In this document: piece after piece, positions 45,288-57,000 of the stretch
How positions within the stretch are numbered: position 1 is the first letter of the stretch
Layout of the letters: each line of letters opens with the position of its first letter
Assembly: GCF_033568475.1 (NCBI RefSeq)
Contig: NC_133123.1
Location: 190,191,821-190,255,820, forward strand
Direction: 5' to 3'
Length of the DNA stretch: 64,000 bases
DNA from: Henckelia pumila
Taxonomy: Eukaryota; Streptophyta; Magnoliopsida; Lamiales; Gesneriaceae
Translations under genes and position numbers: made by a program
Notes under the pieces: model-generated
The model's database searches: none
Told to the model about the DNA's origin: nothing
The model's input: only the letters and a program-made list of their open reading frames with translations

Positions 45288-46630
45288 TGATAACTGTATT
45301 TCATATGCATATTTTAGTGTTTGTTTTTCATACATTCCTATGTTATTGTTGTTGTTTTATTTAGTTTTAACATGTTTAATGCATTTGTTTGCATAATACT
45401 CTTCCTGGTCCATTTTGTAGGAAAACTCGGAAAAATCAAAAATTGGACAGAAATATACTCGCTCGAGCGAGAGGGCCGTGAGATCAAGGAAAAAATTCAG
45501 AAAGTGTGTAGCTCGAGCAAGACTTGTGCTCGCTTGAGCAAGCGATACGTGCAATAAATTCTTCGAGACAGAAAGTTGCTCGCTCGAGCGATTGTCATTC
45601 TTGCTCGAGCGAGAGAAGCAAGCAAAGAAATCCTCCGGAACAGAGTCATGCTCGCTCGAGCGAGACTTGTGCTTGCTCGAGCGAGCGGAGCATATAGAAT
45701 TTATATTTTTGGAAACTCTTGCTTGGGAAGGTAACTATCTTTTGAAGATCCTTGGGCATATAAATACGAATCTATTCATCAGAATAGGGGTTACACAACG
45801 CATTTGAAGGCAAGAGGCGGATGATCATCATCTCTGATTCTACCTTTCTTCTTTTCTTTTTATTTTTGATTTCTAGTTGATGTTTTGGATTAAAAACTTT
45901 TGTTTTTGAATCATGTTGAACTTTGAGTAGTTTTTCTCTTTCGATCAAGGCCACGTGATTGGGCCAGATAATTTATGTAGAAAACTTGAATGTTTATTTG
46001 AGAATTTTCAGAATTGATTTTATTTTACTGATTGTCGAATTTATATTTGTCTTGTGAATTACCTGGCCAGTTATTTGCTTGCATGTTAATAGATTCCAAG
46101 TCAACAAATGAGGTTTTGATTTTGATCACTTTGATAATCAACATATTGTAAAACCGACTAGAAATAGAATTCGGTTTCATTGTGCGGTTTGAGTGTAAAC
46201 TGAATTTTCACCGTTTGTCATGCATTCAAATTTTATTAGAATTACGAAATATTAATCCGTCAATATTTGAATAGGTTTGATTTTTTTAGAAATAGTCATT
46301 TGAACAAATTAGGAGAATTCCCGTGAATTAAGATTATCTGAGTCTTGAATCAACTACTTGTTACATAATTTGTCTGGTACCTACGTGAGTCCTTGATCGA
46401 GCTTTTTTCCTATCGAATTTAATCCAAAAATCTCTGATGTGTTTTGAGTTGAATTTTATTTGCAATTTAATTTCTTAGTTTAGAATTTGAAATCAATCTT
46501 ATTTATTAGTCTAGATTAAGTAGAAATAATCATATTCTGGTATTCATACTGATACAGTCCCTGTGGGTTTGACCTTTGTCCACTTTATTATTACTTGACC
46601 TGTTACGCTTGACATTAGATTTTTAATCAC
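45288..46630 (+). repeat. 3' LTR, Athila-like, plus strand
   Basis: Starts TGATAACTGTATTTCATATG directly after a purine tract AAGTATGGGGGAGT. The right boundary is approximate because a minus-strand element abuts it. Related to the LTR at 60267-61603. Confidence 0.7.
45445..45768 (+). promoter_or_regulatory. CTCGCTCGAGCGAG array and TATA box
   Basis: Variants of GCTCGAGCGAG occur about eight times from 45459 to 45690, followed by TATAAATA within CATATAAATAC at 45757-45767. The array lies upstream of the TATA in LTR orientation. Confidence 0.58.
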
Positions 46631-46644
46631 ACCGATTTAAGCTT

Positions 46645-46896
46645 TCACTGAACCATGTTAATTAATGTCGGCTTAAGCTCAAAATTGTGGGCATTAATGG
46701 TTCCCCTAGCAATTCCAGAGTAGTGAGCTTGAACAGTAGGCTGGAAGTGGTCTCTAATTGTCACCAAGGGAGCCTGTTGTGCATTATCTTCAGCCATATT
46801 TCTTAATTCTTCTCTTCTTAACATTCTCAAAGATCTTGCAGTGCGTTCGATCTCCGGATCAAACAATAGAGAATCAACGCTTTGAGATCTTCTCAT
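46645..46896 (-). pseudogene. gag start of an Athila-like element, truncated
   Basis: ATG at 46894-46896 gives MRRSQSVDSLLFDPEIERTA and continues to NFELKPTLINMVQ. The NFELKP-LI-MVQ string is typical of Athila/Tat Gag, where it precedes the nucleocapsid-forming region. After MVQ the frame meets TGA and homology ends. Confidence 0.78.
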
Positions 46897-47015
46897 AAAC
46901 TGCACTCATGAAGAATAAAAATAAATCAGTACTAAAAATAAATAAAAAAAACTCTAAATTAAAATCCAGACTAATTGGTAACAAGACTAATATAAATTCA
47001 ATAAAAATACTCCCC

Positions 47016-47033
47016 AGTAATGGCGCTAAAAAC
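47016..47033 (-). promoter_or_regulatory. Primer binding site of the Athila-like element
   Basis: In minus orientation TTTTTAGCGCCATTACTGGG follows the LTR, resembling the TGGCGCCGTTGCCGGGGA leader start of Athila/Tat elements. Somewhat degraded. Confidence 0.6.
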
Positions 47034-47034
47034 T

Positions 47035-48600
47035 TGTTGCATAATTTTATGCTCGCAAGCACGATTGTCAAGTTTTAGTAAAAAAGTTAGTAAAGTATCT
47101 TTCTCACGAGGAGTGGTAGTGAAAATTAATTAGTAATTATAATTAAAATAGTTAAAACTTTATTTAGAAAATAATTAGAGAATTTTGTTTGAAAATTTAA
47201 ATAATTAAAAAACTTTAGCAAGTCAAGCACTCAAATTCAAAGAAATATCAATGAGAGAATAATGGTCTATAGGATTTGATTTCACTTGGTTTCGACAACA
47301 GCTACTTCTAATTAGATTATTTTCATGAATTCTATTCAATTAATAGCTAAGAACTCTTAGATTTTTTTTATTTCCCTCTCTCGAGCAAAAATAGAGTGTA
47401 TCAATTAAACTTCGATTCCTATATCCATATTAAAAATTTAGGTTTAATGATATGTGATCAACCATGTTCTTACACACGCTCTATTAAAACTATACACCCT
47501 CCCTGGCTATATAAACAATAACAGTGTATTTTATAATATCCTATTGAAAATCCCCTCTTTCGAGCATCGATTTCAAATAAATATGACAATTCATTTAGTG
47601 ATCAAGTAATTAAAAAGACAATCAAATCTAAAAAACACAATTAATTTAGAAGAATTCAATCCAATAAAATAAAAAATTTAAAAGTCGTCTACGCCAGGTT
47701 ACATCATCCTCTAGACTAAGAAAATTTAGTTCATGATAAAAAATAGATAAACGCAAAACATGATCAAAAAATACACATAAATTCAGTAATAAAAAGTTAA
47801 AATAAGAATAACAAATCCGAAGACGCTCTTCCATGTCCGGTTAATCGATCTTCATTTTTGTTGCTTGATGTTATTTTATCCAAAAGTGCATAATTCCTCT
47901 TCCGAGTTCCTCTCAATTCTCACATTTTGCTCCCAATTTTCTCTCTGAAAGTATGCGGCTGCCTCCCCTCTAATGTGATCTTCAAACTCTATTTTATTTG
48001 TAGATGAAAGCCCATCGATCAAGCCCAAAAATCCAAGATTTCATATTTCCAAAACTCTGTTATTTTCCAAAATTACACAGAGGCGCAGAAGCACATGCAA
48101 TCAAGCGCAGAAGAGCTTCACTTCATAATTCCTTGTCCAGACATTGGCACAGATGCGCTACCATTCAAGCGTAGACTCGCTTTAGTTTCTTCCACAAGCG
48201 TAGATGCACTACCTTCCAAGCAGAGATGCGCTTTACGTTTCTCAACTCTCTGTCTTTTTGCGCATATGCTCTTCCTCTTAATGCATATGCTCTTCAAGAT
48301 TTGGCACTCTACTGGTTTTAGACGCAGATGAAGATCTTCTCAGTGCATAAGCATCTCTTACTTGCTTCTCTAGCGCATACGCTCTTCCAATGTAGCACAG
48401 AAGCGCTTCACTCAATTACCCTGTTCTGCTATGTTTCCTTTTCTTCTGTCATTTTTTTTTCTTTTTCTTTTCTTTTTTCACAAACTTATAAATATTACTA
48501 CATGCACACAAACAACAACTAAAACACATAAATCCACTCGAAACAAAGCAAAGTTCAATTAAAATCATAAACAAATTAAGTTCGTAAGATGCACTTATCA
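47035..48600 (-). repeat. 5' LTR of the Athila-like element (1566 bp)
   Basis: In element orientation it runs TGATAAGTGCATCTTACG...AATTATGCAACA. It shares ends and several blocks (TATC-TTCTCACGAGGAGT) with solo LTR S2. No gene inside. Confidence 0.8.
47988..48420 (-). promoter_or_regulatory. GCGCAGAAGCGC-type array and TATA-like box
   Basis: Words such as GAGGCGCAGAAGC, AAGCGCAGAAG, GATGCGCT and AGCGCATACGCT recur between 48060 and 48420. A weak CAAATAAAATAG (minus) lies at about 47990-48001, downstream in LTR orientation. Confidence 0.48.
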
Positions 48601-48602
48601 TC

Positions 48603-49042
48603 AAACCACATAAATCTATGTTTGTTTACTTTCTTGTTGTGTATCAGGTTGCAATTAGATCTTGGTTGGCTTACGGGTTGTTGAATTCTTAGTGGTTCTA
48701 AGCTCGCAAGTGGGGACTTGATCTATTCATTTGGATTTCATGTTCTTGTTTGGTTGAATCTCCTTAAAATCATAACAAAATTGTTTGTAATAAAAATTTC
48801 TACCCAATTGTTTTATATATTTTTATTATTATCATAATTAGACAGTGCATTTGTATAAGTCGATAAGATGTGATTTTTGTTTTCAAATATATATTCAAAT
48901 GAATCGTATATATTTATCTCAAAATTAGAATAAATGATTTTAAGGATTAAATTTTTATAATTTTAAAGGATGTACATTTATTATTTGTTTTCTTTAGTAC
49001 GTGTTGTGTGAGACGTTGTCACTCTTACAAACAGTGGCGGCT
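48603..49042 (+). repeat. Direct repeat, first copy, ending in a hAT terminus
   Basis: Matches 50276-50725 at high identity: shared strings include ACATAAATC, TTGTTGAATTCTTAGTGGTT, AACAAAATTGTTTGTAATAA and GTACGTGTT-T-TGAGACGTTGTCA. The copy ends with CTTACAAA and then 11 bases CAGTGGCGGCT of a hAT-type end (49032-49042), after which copia coding sequence starts abruptly. Confidence 0.82.
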
Positions 49043-49665
49043 ATGCTAGTGGAGTTGGGAGTATAATGTATAGAATGATTTGCAGCAGGCCTGAATTAAC
49101 TCAAACTATAAGTGTTGTATCAAGATTAATGACCAATCCAGAAAGCCTCATTGGGAATCACTGAAGTGTACCCTTAGATATTTGAAAGGATCAGTTAACA
49201 TTGGATTGTTTTTTCAAAAACAGGACAATGACTCTCAGCCTTTGGTGGGATTTGTTGACTCTGACTATGCTAGAAATCTTGATATAAGGAAATCTCTTAC
49301 TAGACTTGTGTTTACAACTTTTGGAACTGCTATAAGTTGGAAATCAGTTCTGCAATCAGTTGTTGACCTCTCAACAACCGAAGATGAATACATTGCAGTA
49401 ACTGAAGGGATAAAGGAAGCACTTTGGTTGAAGGGTATGATAACTGAACTTGGTTTGAAGAAAGAAATGGTTGAAGTTCACTGTGATAATCAGAGTACTA
49501 TTCACTTGTCTAAGCATCAAATCTTTCATGAAAGGTCAAAGCATATTGATGTGAAACTTCACATTGTGAGAGACATTATTGCAAAGGGAGAAGTGAAGGT
49601 GGAAAAATAAGAACAGAAGAAAATCTAGCTGATGCTTTCACCAAGGCCCTACCTTAATCAAAGTT
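49043..49665 (+). pseudogene. Copia C2 (Tork-like), RT end and RNase H
   Basis: Starts in the RT end (YASGVGSIMYRMICSRPEL), frameshifts near 49150, then gives LKGSVNIGLFFQKQ, VGFVDSDYARNLD, ISWKSVLQS, LSTTEDEYIAVTEG, VHCDNQSTIHLSK and HERSKHIDVKLH, the copia RNase H series; a further frameshift precedes ENLADAFTKALP and a stop. RNase H removes template RNA during reverse transcription. Everything upstream of RT is missing. Whether C1 and C2 were one element is not resolved. Confidence 0.87.
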
Positions 49666-49770
49666 CAAGTTGTGTTTAGACTTGGTTGGGGTAGTTGACA
49701 ATACTTAGCTTGATCAGGAGAATCTCTTGGAGGCTACCCAACATAGACAAGGTGGAAAATTGAAAGGAAG

Positions 49771-50714
49771 TGTCTGCCAAATTGGAACTACTTGTGCATG
49801 CTTTGGGCTCGGGGGAAGGCCCCATACATGTTTGTGGACTTGGGCCGAGCTTAATTCCTTGTAAAAGAATTTAGTGAGGCCCAAATACAAGGATGAATTG
49901 GGTGAGTCTAGTTTGCAGCTGGGATTTGAGCCGTTGGAGCTCAACCAATCTCAACCAACCTCAACCAACAAGTCTTGAGCATATTCAAGGGAGTTGCAGC
50001 AGTTAAGACACACACAACACATAAAAACTTTCATCTAAATGATCATTAATTAGAAGAAGAAATAAATAGAGTGATAGACACAAAGAAGAGAGAACAAGGC
50101 GATAGATATAGAGTTTTTAAGCTCGGAAAACTTGTACCTAAGTTCATCGTCTATGCTGTATATTTTCTTTGTTTAATGGTGGAATTGTGCTGTGATTTGT
50201 TCAGTTTTGTACCCTGAATTCTTGAGTGAGATTAATAGAAAAGCCTCCCGAGGATGTAGACAGATTCAATTGTCGAAACACATAAATCGGTGTTTGTTTA
50301 CTTTATTTCATTATATTGTTGTGTATCTTGTAGCAATTAGATCTTTGTTGGCTTACGGATTGTTGAATTCTTAGTGGTTTTGAGATCACAAGTGGTGACT
50401 TGATCGATTAATTGTATTTCATGTTCTTGTTTGGTTGAAACTTTTTTAAAAGGATAACAAAATTGTTTGTAATAAAAATTTATACCCAATTGTTTTATAT
50501 ACTTTCATCATTATCACACTTTGATGGTGCATTTGGATAAGTTGATAAGATGTGATTTTTGTTTTCAAATATATAATCAAATGAATCGTATATATTTATC
50601 TAAAAATTAGAATCAATGATTTTAAGGATTTAATTTTTTTTAATTTTAAAGGATGTACATTTCCTATTTGTTTTCTTTAGTACGTGTTATATGAGACGTT
50701 GTCAGTCTTACAAA
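49771..50714 (+). repeat. Tork-like copia LTR, right copy, and following direct repeat
   Basis: Starts TGTCTGCCAAATTGG after a purine-rich GGTGGAAAATTGAAAGGAAG. From 50276 on it is the second copy of the direct repeat 48603-49042. The true LTR end is unclear because no primer site follows in either copy; from about 50686 it also matches a GTGAGAC-type dispersed repeat. Confidence 0.68.
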
Positions 50715-51373
50715 CAATGGCGGCTCCACTAATTTTTTTTTGTAAAATTACCAAAATTTCTTTATTTTAAAAATTAAAACTTATAAGGATAAATTAGAAA
50801 CGAAACACGGTAAAACAAGGGCAGTACTAGAAAATTTAAGCTAAACTTCATTATTTAGCATCTAAAAAAAATTGAGGTCCGAGCTCTAAGGTTTTTAAAT
50901 CTAAAAACAAATAGGTTTTAAGTTTTTTAAACCAAAAAACTAATGGTTCAAACAAGAAAAGATACACATATCCATTAGTTGATAAGCTTCTGACATTTGT
51001 TTTGATTTTACCAGTGGGAGCCACTGTAATTAATTGGTAGAACATTTTTTATGAAGGTTATTAAGAATCATCTTCATAATCGAATGAGATAAAATATATT
51101 TAAATGATATATATTTTAATTTAAATAAAAAATATATATTTATTAGTTTATCGAATGAAGTTATTATTATAATAATAACTTTCATAAAATATTACTAAAA
51201 AAAACTTTCAAAAAATATTAAGTCGCAGGGGTCAATTAGTTGAATTTGAAATTTAACAGTATTATTTAAATTTTATTATTATATTTTGAATTTTTTATGT
51301 GATTATATATATTATGATATTTGGTTCTCTGTCCGACTGTCCTCCCTTGACTTAATTTCTGGATCCGCCCCTG
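50715..51373. mobile_element. hAT-like non-autonomous transposon (659 bp)
   Basis: Left end CAATGGCGGCTCCAC and right end, complemented, CAGGGGCGGATCCAG match the CAGGGGCGGA-type ends of plant Tip100-like hAT elements. Flanks CTTACAAA (50707-50714) and CTTACAGA (51374-51381) form an 8-bp duplication with one mismatch. No transposase frame inside. Confidence 0.78.
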
Positions 51374-51381
51374 CTTACAGA

Positions 51382-53017
51382 TCCATGTTTGTGAGGTGGC
51401 TCAACTCGACTCATATCTACAACGAAAAAAAATATTTTTTGCGTGAAAATTAATTATTTCATGATTCGGGTTAAATAAAATACGTGTCTTACAAATTGAA
51501 CTGTAAAACCTTCTCATAGTAGTTTTTGTGTTTTTTTAGCGGATTAAGTTCCTTATCTATATTATATACTATTAATATATATTATTAAACTCGAGGACCT
51601 CGCACTAACTAACTTTGGTATGTCAATGTGATACCAATTTTTTTTATACAATTTTATGCTTCATAACATTTCTTATCTAACTTTGCTAGTGTTGCTTTAT
51701 TAGTAATTTTCGAATGTTTATCAATCATTTTCCAATTTTTTCTCCAAATTTTTTATATTATATCTTAAAGTTCAAACTATTTCAATAAAATCATATCTAA
51801 TATGTAAGTATCATATCATAATAAAATAATATATTTATACACAAAATTATCAAACACAAAAAATGTTAATATGTATTCATGCATCGCGAGCCAAGGAGCA
51901 CTAGTTTTATTATATTTAAACACCCTTCTTGACTCATGAATGACATGATGATGGATACATAATATTAGGATCGGATATACTTGTTTTAAACCTCGACTGG
52001 ATCCTCAACTATTTGTTATTCAAGTTGTGAGTTCAGTTTTGGTTGGAAACTTGACTCTTGTCTTTCTCGTGTGTCGATGCTAATTGACCAACAAATAAAT
52101 GTACGAAAAGATGTCAACTAAAAGATTGAACAATTATCAAATTTTTAGACCAACATAAATAAAATGTTTGACTGAAATGTAAAGAGCACGCAAATTTTTT
52201 ATGGATGTTCGGAGGATGAAAGCTCCTACGTCACCCCTTCTTCCATCTCGGAATGATTCACTCTAAAAGGTATGAGCATTACAACAATTTGGAACACCCC
52301 TATCCAATACTAGAACTTATCACTGCCTATCTCAGGAACTCCTAGACTTAACTTGAGAATTACAACCCTCGACTGAAATCTCTTACAACAATAGTGTTTG
52401 ACAGAAAACTCGACTGATCTATGATAGTGATTTTATAACTCGATAAACTTAGCACAATATGATCTTATACATGATCGAATACAACTTGAGGCGTGTTCTT
52501 GATCAGTTAATTCAATGGTTCTTTGAAGCTTTAAGCTTGACTGATTGAATACAAGAGTATATCTTGTATGAGCTTCTATCGTTGTATCTCATGTGTATCA
52601 TATCTCTTTCTCAACTAATCTTCTTCTGCTATTTATAGCTTTGGATTGCAACGATTATGATCTTAAAAATAGCCGTTCAAGTATATAGTCGTTGCTTTGT
52701 CTTTTAGCCCCTGACATCTGTACTATGTTCTTGTGGAATTTGCGTTACCGATCCATTTTACGGGATGCTTCCATATATTTCAGTTGGGATTCAATCATCC
52801 TTTTTTTAATTTTTTCAGTCTTGCTTTGCTCGAAATAACTTGACTAGTCCAGTCGTCCTTTCATCCAATTTAGCTTGTGTCCTAGTTAGCTAGTTTTAGT
52901 TGACTCGTCCAGTTGAGTAGCTACTGTTCAATCATGGGCAAGTTTAGTTGCCTAATGATTTTGCCTATATCTTTAGTCAACACTAAACCTATAAACGTTC
53001 CAACACATAATGATGCC
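51382..53017. other. Repeat-derived intergenic DNA
   Basis: 51382-51535 continues the GTGAGAC-type repeat interrupted by the hAT element (GTTTGTGAGGTGGCTCAACT). 51540-52000 is AT-rich with nothing recognised. 52000-53007 looks LTR-like (CTCCTACGTCACCCCTTCTT, end GTTCCAACACA) but neither boundary nor family could be fixed. No gene. Confidence 0.4.
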
Positions 53018-53881
53018 TGTAGGGACCCGAACCGGATCACTTACTAATTAAATTAATGAACATGAAATTAAAGATAAACCTAAATCAATAATCAAAGCAA
53101 TCCGGCGGATTAAAACCAACACTAAGCCCAAGAAAAATATATTGTTATACAACCATATCAAAATACTGTATCAAAACCCTAAAACTCAAAAAAATACTTC
53201 AATCAGAAAACCATATAACCTTCTCTCAGCCCTGTCTCGAACATTGGCCTAATCCAGCCTAAGACCTGCCCCATCGAATGAGATTTCCAAGAAATAAAAA
53301 CATGGAAGTGAGCGACTAATGCTCATAACGTGAAGTACAAGTATGCAAACTAATATAATGCATGTAAATGACAGGTACTGGTCAACTAACAAGTCCTGCT
53401 CAGTCTAGGTTCCAAAGAATGTGTAGAACCATCTTGGGTCAACTCCGTTGGGTAGCCCCCACACTCATCGAAGATCACTGTAGCGTCAATCTCCATCATC
53501 CTTGGTGTCTCCTGGTGTCTGACAATACAACAAGGATGTAGGATTGAGAGACCCTACTCCAATGGCTATCTCGAAAGATATTCGGTTCAACATGAATATG
53601 TTCATGTAACATAATATATAAAATAGTGAAATATGGATCATGACACATTAAAAACAATATATAAGCATGTATACTCACCGGCAACCTCAATCAGTACTTA
53701 CGTACCACTCTAAGGTAGTCATGGCAGTACCAGCCTAGGCTCCAAGCATACAATCTAATAATTATTATATCACTAAAGCTGATCTAAAAGTATTAACTAA
53801 CCTAAGAGATACTCCCAATTTCTAATAGGGATTTCGGACTATACACACGTCTGTTGTCAGCCTTTTGATGTCGAAGACCCC
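53018..53881 (-). repeat. Truncated chromovirus LTR left of G2
   Basis: Starts TGTAGGGACCCGAACCGGAT and stops after GATGTCGAAGACCCC, missing the U3 half (TATA box, palindrome array, GGGCTACTACA end) and the polypurine tract. The text then jumps to the post-PPT region ATTTTGTCCTCAAAATC. Confidence 0.68.
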
Positions 53882-54019
53882 AACTTTAGAGATTTTGTCC
53901 TCAAAATCCAAACTAAGATAATCAGAACAGTAAACTGAAAACATCTCATTACAATGTTGTCGTAGCAATTACAACTGAAATAGTACAACATATTACAATC
54001 ATAACAACTCCGGATGCTC

Positions 54020-57000
54020 AGAAAGCACACAAATTTCTAGCTCTCAAGTCGCTTCCTCGGTGTCTCGACCCTGCCATTGAACCATGACGAGAGAAATGTG
54101 TTTGTTCCAAAGTACTTTGTCCTTCATGTCAAGAATCCTCAGCAGTCTTTCTACGTATGATAGATCATGTTCCAGTTGAACCTCTGTCGGGTGCAGAATG
54201 TGCGACGCATCTACAACATACTGATGGAGTAATGATATGTGGAACACATTGTGAATGCTGGAGAGATACGGTGGTAACTCCAAACGGTAAGCCAAATCTC
54301 CAACCTTTTCTAGAATCTCGAATGGACCAATGAATCTAGGCGCTAACTTGCCCTTTAGACCAAATCTCATCACCTTCCAGAAAGGTGATACTCAAAGGAA
54401 TATGTAATCTCCTGCCTCAAAATACAGTGGTCTGCGCTTGGTATTAGCGTAACTGGCCTGCCTATCTTGTGTTGTCTTGATTCTATTCTTAATCAACTCA
54501 ACCATATCCAAAATCTGTTGGATCATTTCCGGTCCATCGACTAGTCGTTCTCATACTTCATCTAAAAACAAGTGTGTTCGACAACGGCGACCATAAAGAG
54601 TCTCAAACGGTGTCATGACAATGCTATGATGATAGCGGTTGTTGTAGGCGAACTCTATCAATGGCAAGTGATCCAGTCAGGATAACCCAAAATCCATCAT
54701 TGAAGTCCTCATCAAATCTTCTAGTGTCTGAATAGTCCTCTCGGATTGACCGTTCGTCTTTGGGTGATATGCAGTACTCAAAGTTAGAGTAGTACCCAAA
54801 ACTCGTTGAAAATTACCCCAAAATCGTGAGGTAAACCTCGGCTCTCTATCGTTGACGATGCTCAAAAGATCTCCATGTAATCGCACAATCTCCTCAATGT
54901 ATAATCTCGCCATACAATTAAAAATGAACTTACGGTTATACGGAAGAAAATTAGCAGACTTGGACAACCTGTCCACAACAACCCAAATAGCATCACTTTT
55001 CCTGAAGGTCATTGGCAAGTGGGTGACAAAATCCATCGTCACATGCTCTCATTTCTATTCCGGAATCTCCAAGCTCTGCATCAGGCCACCTGGTCGTCGA
55101 TGCTCAGCCTTGACCTAATGAAAAATAAAACATCGAGAGACAAACTGATATATGCTATGCTTCATGTCTTTTCACCAGAATCTGGTACATAGATCCTTAT
55201 ACATCTTAACAGTACCTGGGTCTACGGAGAATTTCCTACAATGAGCCTGAGACAAAATCTCATTTCGCAAGGTCGAATCGTCAGGTATAACCACTCTACA
55301 AGACAAACATAAAAATCCATCTGCCTGAAAGTGGAAACCAGATGTGTTGTCACCCTGAGCAAGTCTCGCTAACTTTTGCTTTTTCAAATCAGAAAACTGC
55401 ACTTCTCGGATACGGGCAAACAAAGATGGCTCCACTAAAACTGAAAACACTCGGATCCCTTGTTTTCCTTTCTTATGCCGAAACACAAAATATGAAGAAC
55501 AACATTCCTGAATCGTACTAGCTCTAGCACTAGTGCGGATAACACTAATACTTACCTTATGGCTCAGCGCGCCTGCCACTGGATTCGTAGAACCCGGATG
55601 GTGCCTAATCTTGCAGTCATAGTCCTTGAGAAGATCCATCCATTGACGTTTTCGCATTTGCATCTCTGCCTGAGTGAACAAGTACTTTAAACTCTTGTGA
55701 TCCGAAAAGATCTCGAATTGCTCGCCATATAGATAATGGCGCCAGATATTTAGTGAAAACACGATCGGTGCAATCCCTAGATCGTGCACTGGGTAATCCC
55801 CATCGTGGGTCTTCAACTATCTAGAAGCATAGGCAATTATATGACCATTCTGTATCAACACACATCCCAACCCCTGAAGAGATGCATCTGTATACACTAC
55901 ATATCCTCCGGGTCTAGATGGTAAGGATAGAATAGATGCAGTAGACAATCAGTTCTTCAACTCATCAAAGCTTTGCTCACACTCGCTTGAATAGACAAAA
56001 AAAAACATCATTCCTTGTCAGCAGTGTCAATGGTCTAACAATTCACGAGAAATTCTTGATAAATCACCGATAATAGCCTGCTAAACCCAGAAAACTGTGA
56101 ATCTCTGTAGCTGTAGTCAGACGCGACATATTCAGAATAGCTTCAGTCTTACTCAGGTCAACTGATACCCCTTCTAGAGAGATAACATGACCAAGAAACA
56201 CTACTTGGTCAATCCAAAACTCGCACTTTCTAAAATTGGGGAATAACTGCTTCTCACGGAGAATTTTCAGTACCAACCTCAAGTGTTGCGCATGTTCAAG
56301 AACATTGTGCGAATAAACCAAAATGTCGTCAAAAAAGACTACGACAAACTTTTCCAGATAATCCTTCTTCTTAACAAAGAGAACTGGTGCTCCCCAAGGT
56401 AAAACGCTCGGTCAGATATATCCCTTATCCAACAAATCCTCCACTTCTGCTGCAATTCCCACATCTTTGCCAGTTCTAGATGATAAGGCGCACGAGAAAT
56501 TGGTGTCGTCCCTGGCACAAGTTCAATCTCGAACTTGACTTTCCGAACTGGAGGAAATCCTGGAATTTCATCCGGAAAAACTTCTGGGTACTCGCGAACC
56601 ACTAGTAACTCATTTACGGTCCTGCCCACTGTGGATGTATCAATCGCATAGATAAGGTTGCCTTCCCACCCGCCTCTAAAGCTTGACAAGCCTTCAGAGA
56701 TGAAACAAGAGACATAAGGGGTCGTTCTTCCTCACCATAGAAATACCAACTATCGCCCTCAACCGGACAAAACTGAATCAATCGGTAGAATCATAAGATT
56801 CGATAACAACTCAGAGCCCTCAAACTCTAAGTAAAACCCAAGACTAAACGTTTGGCCAAAGCCGAATGACCAGTTGGAGTATACACTGACATTAATAAGT
56901 CTAGGGATATGTACGAAAATCTATGACGTTTAGAAAAATGTGCCAAAATGAAAAAATGTGATGCACCGTATCTATGAGAACGAAAGCAGGAATTCCATAA

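Larger units (their letters stand above)
44350..46630 (+). mobile_element. 3' end of an Athila-like element, plus strand
   Basis: Contains a 3' UTR (44350-45287) and 3' LTR (45288 to about 46630) homologous to T1 at 60267-62600 on the other strand. The left part of the element is missing, cut within its 3' UTR. No coding sequence remains. Confidence 0.72.
46640..48600 (-). mobile_element. 5' end of an Athila-like element, minus strand
   Basis: 5' LTR (47035-48600), primer site and the first 84 codons of gag, then cut at about 46640 against the plus-strand Athila LTR. The two ends point at each other, so they are not one element. Confidence 0.78.
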
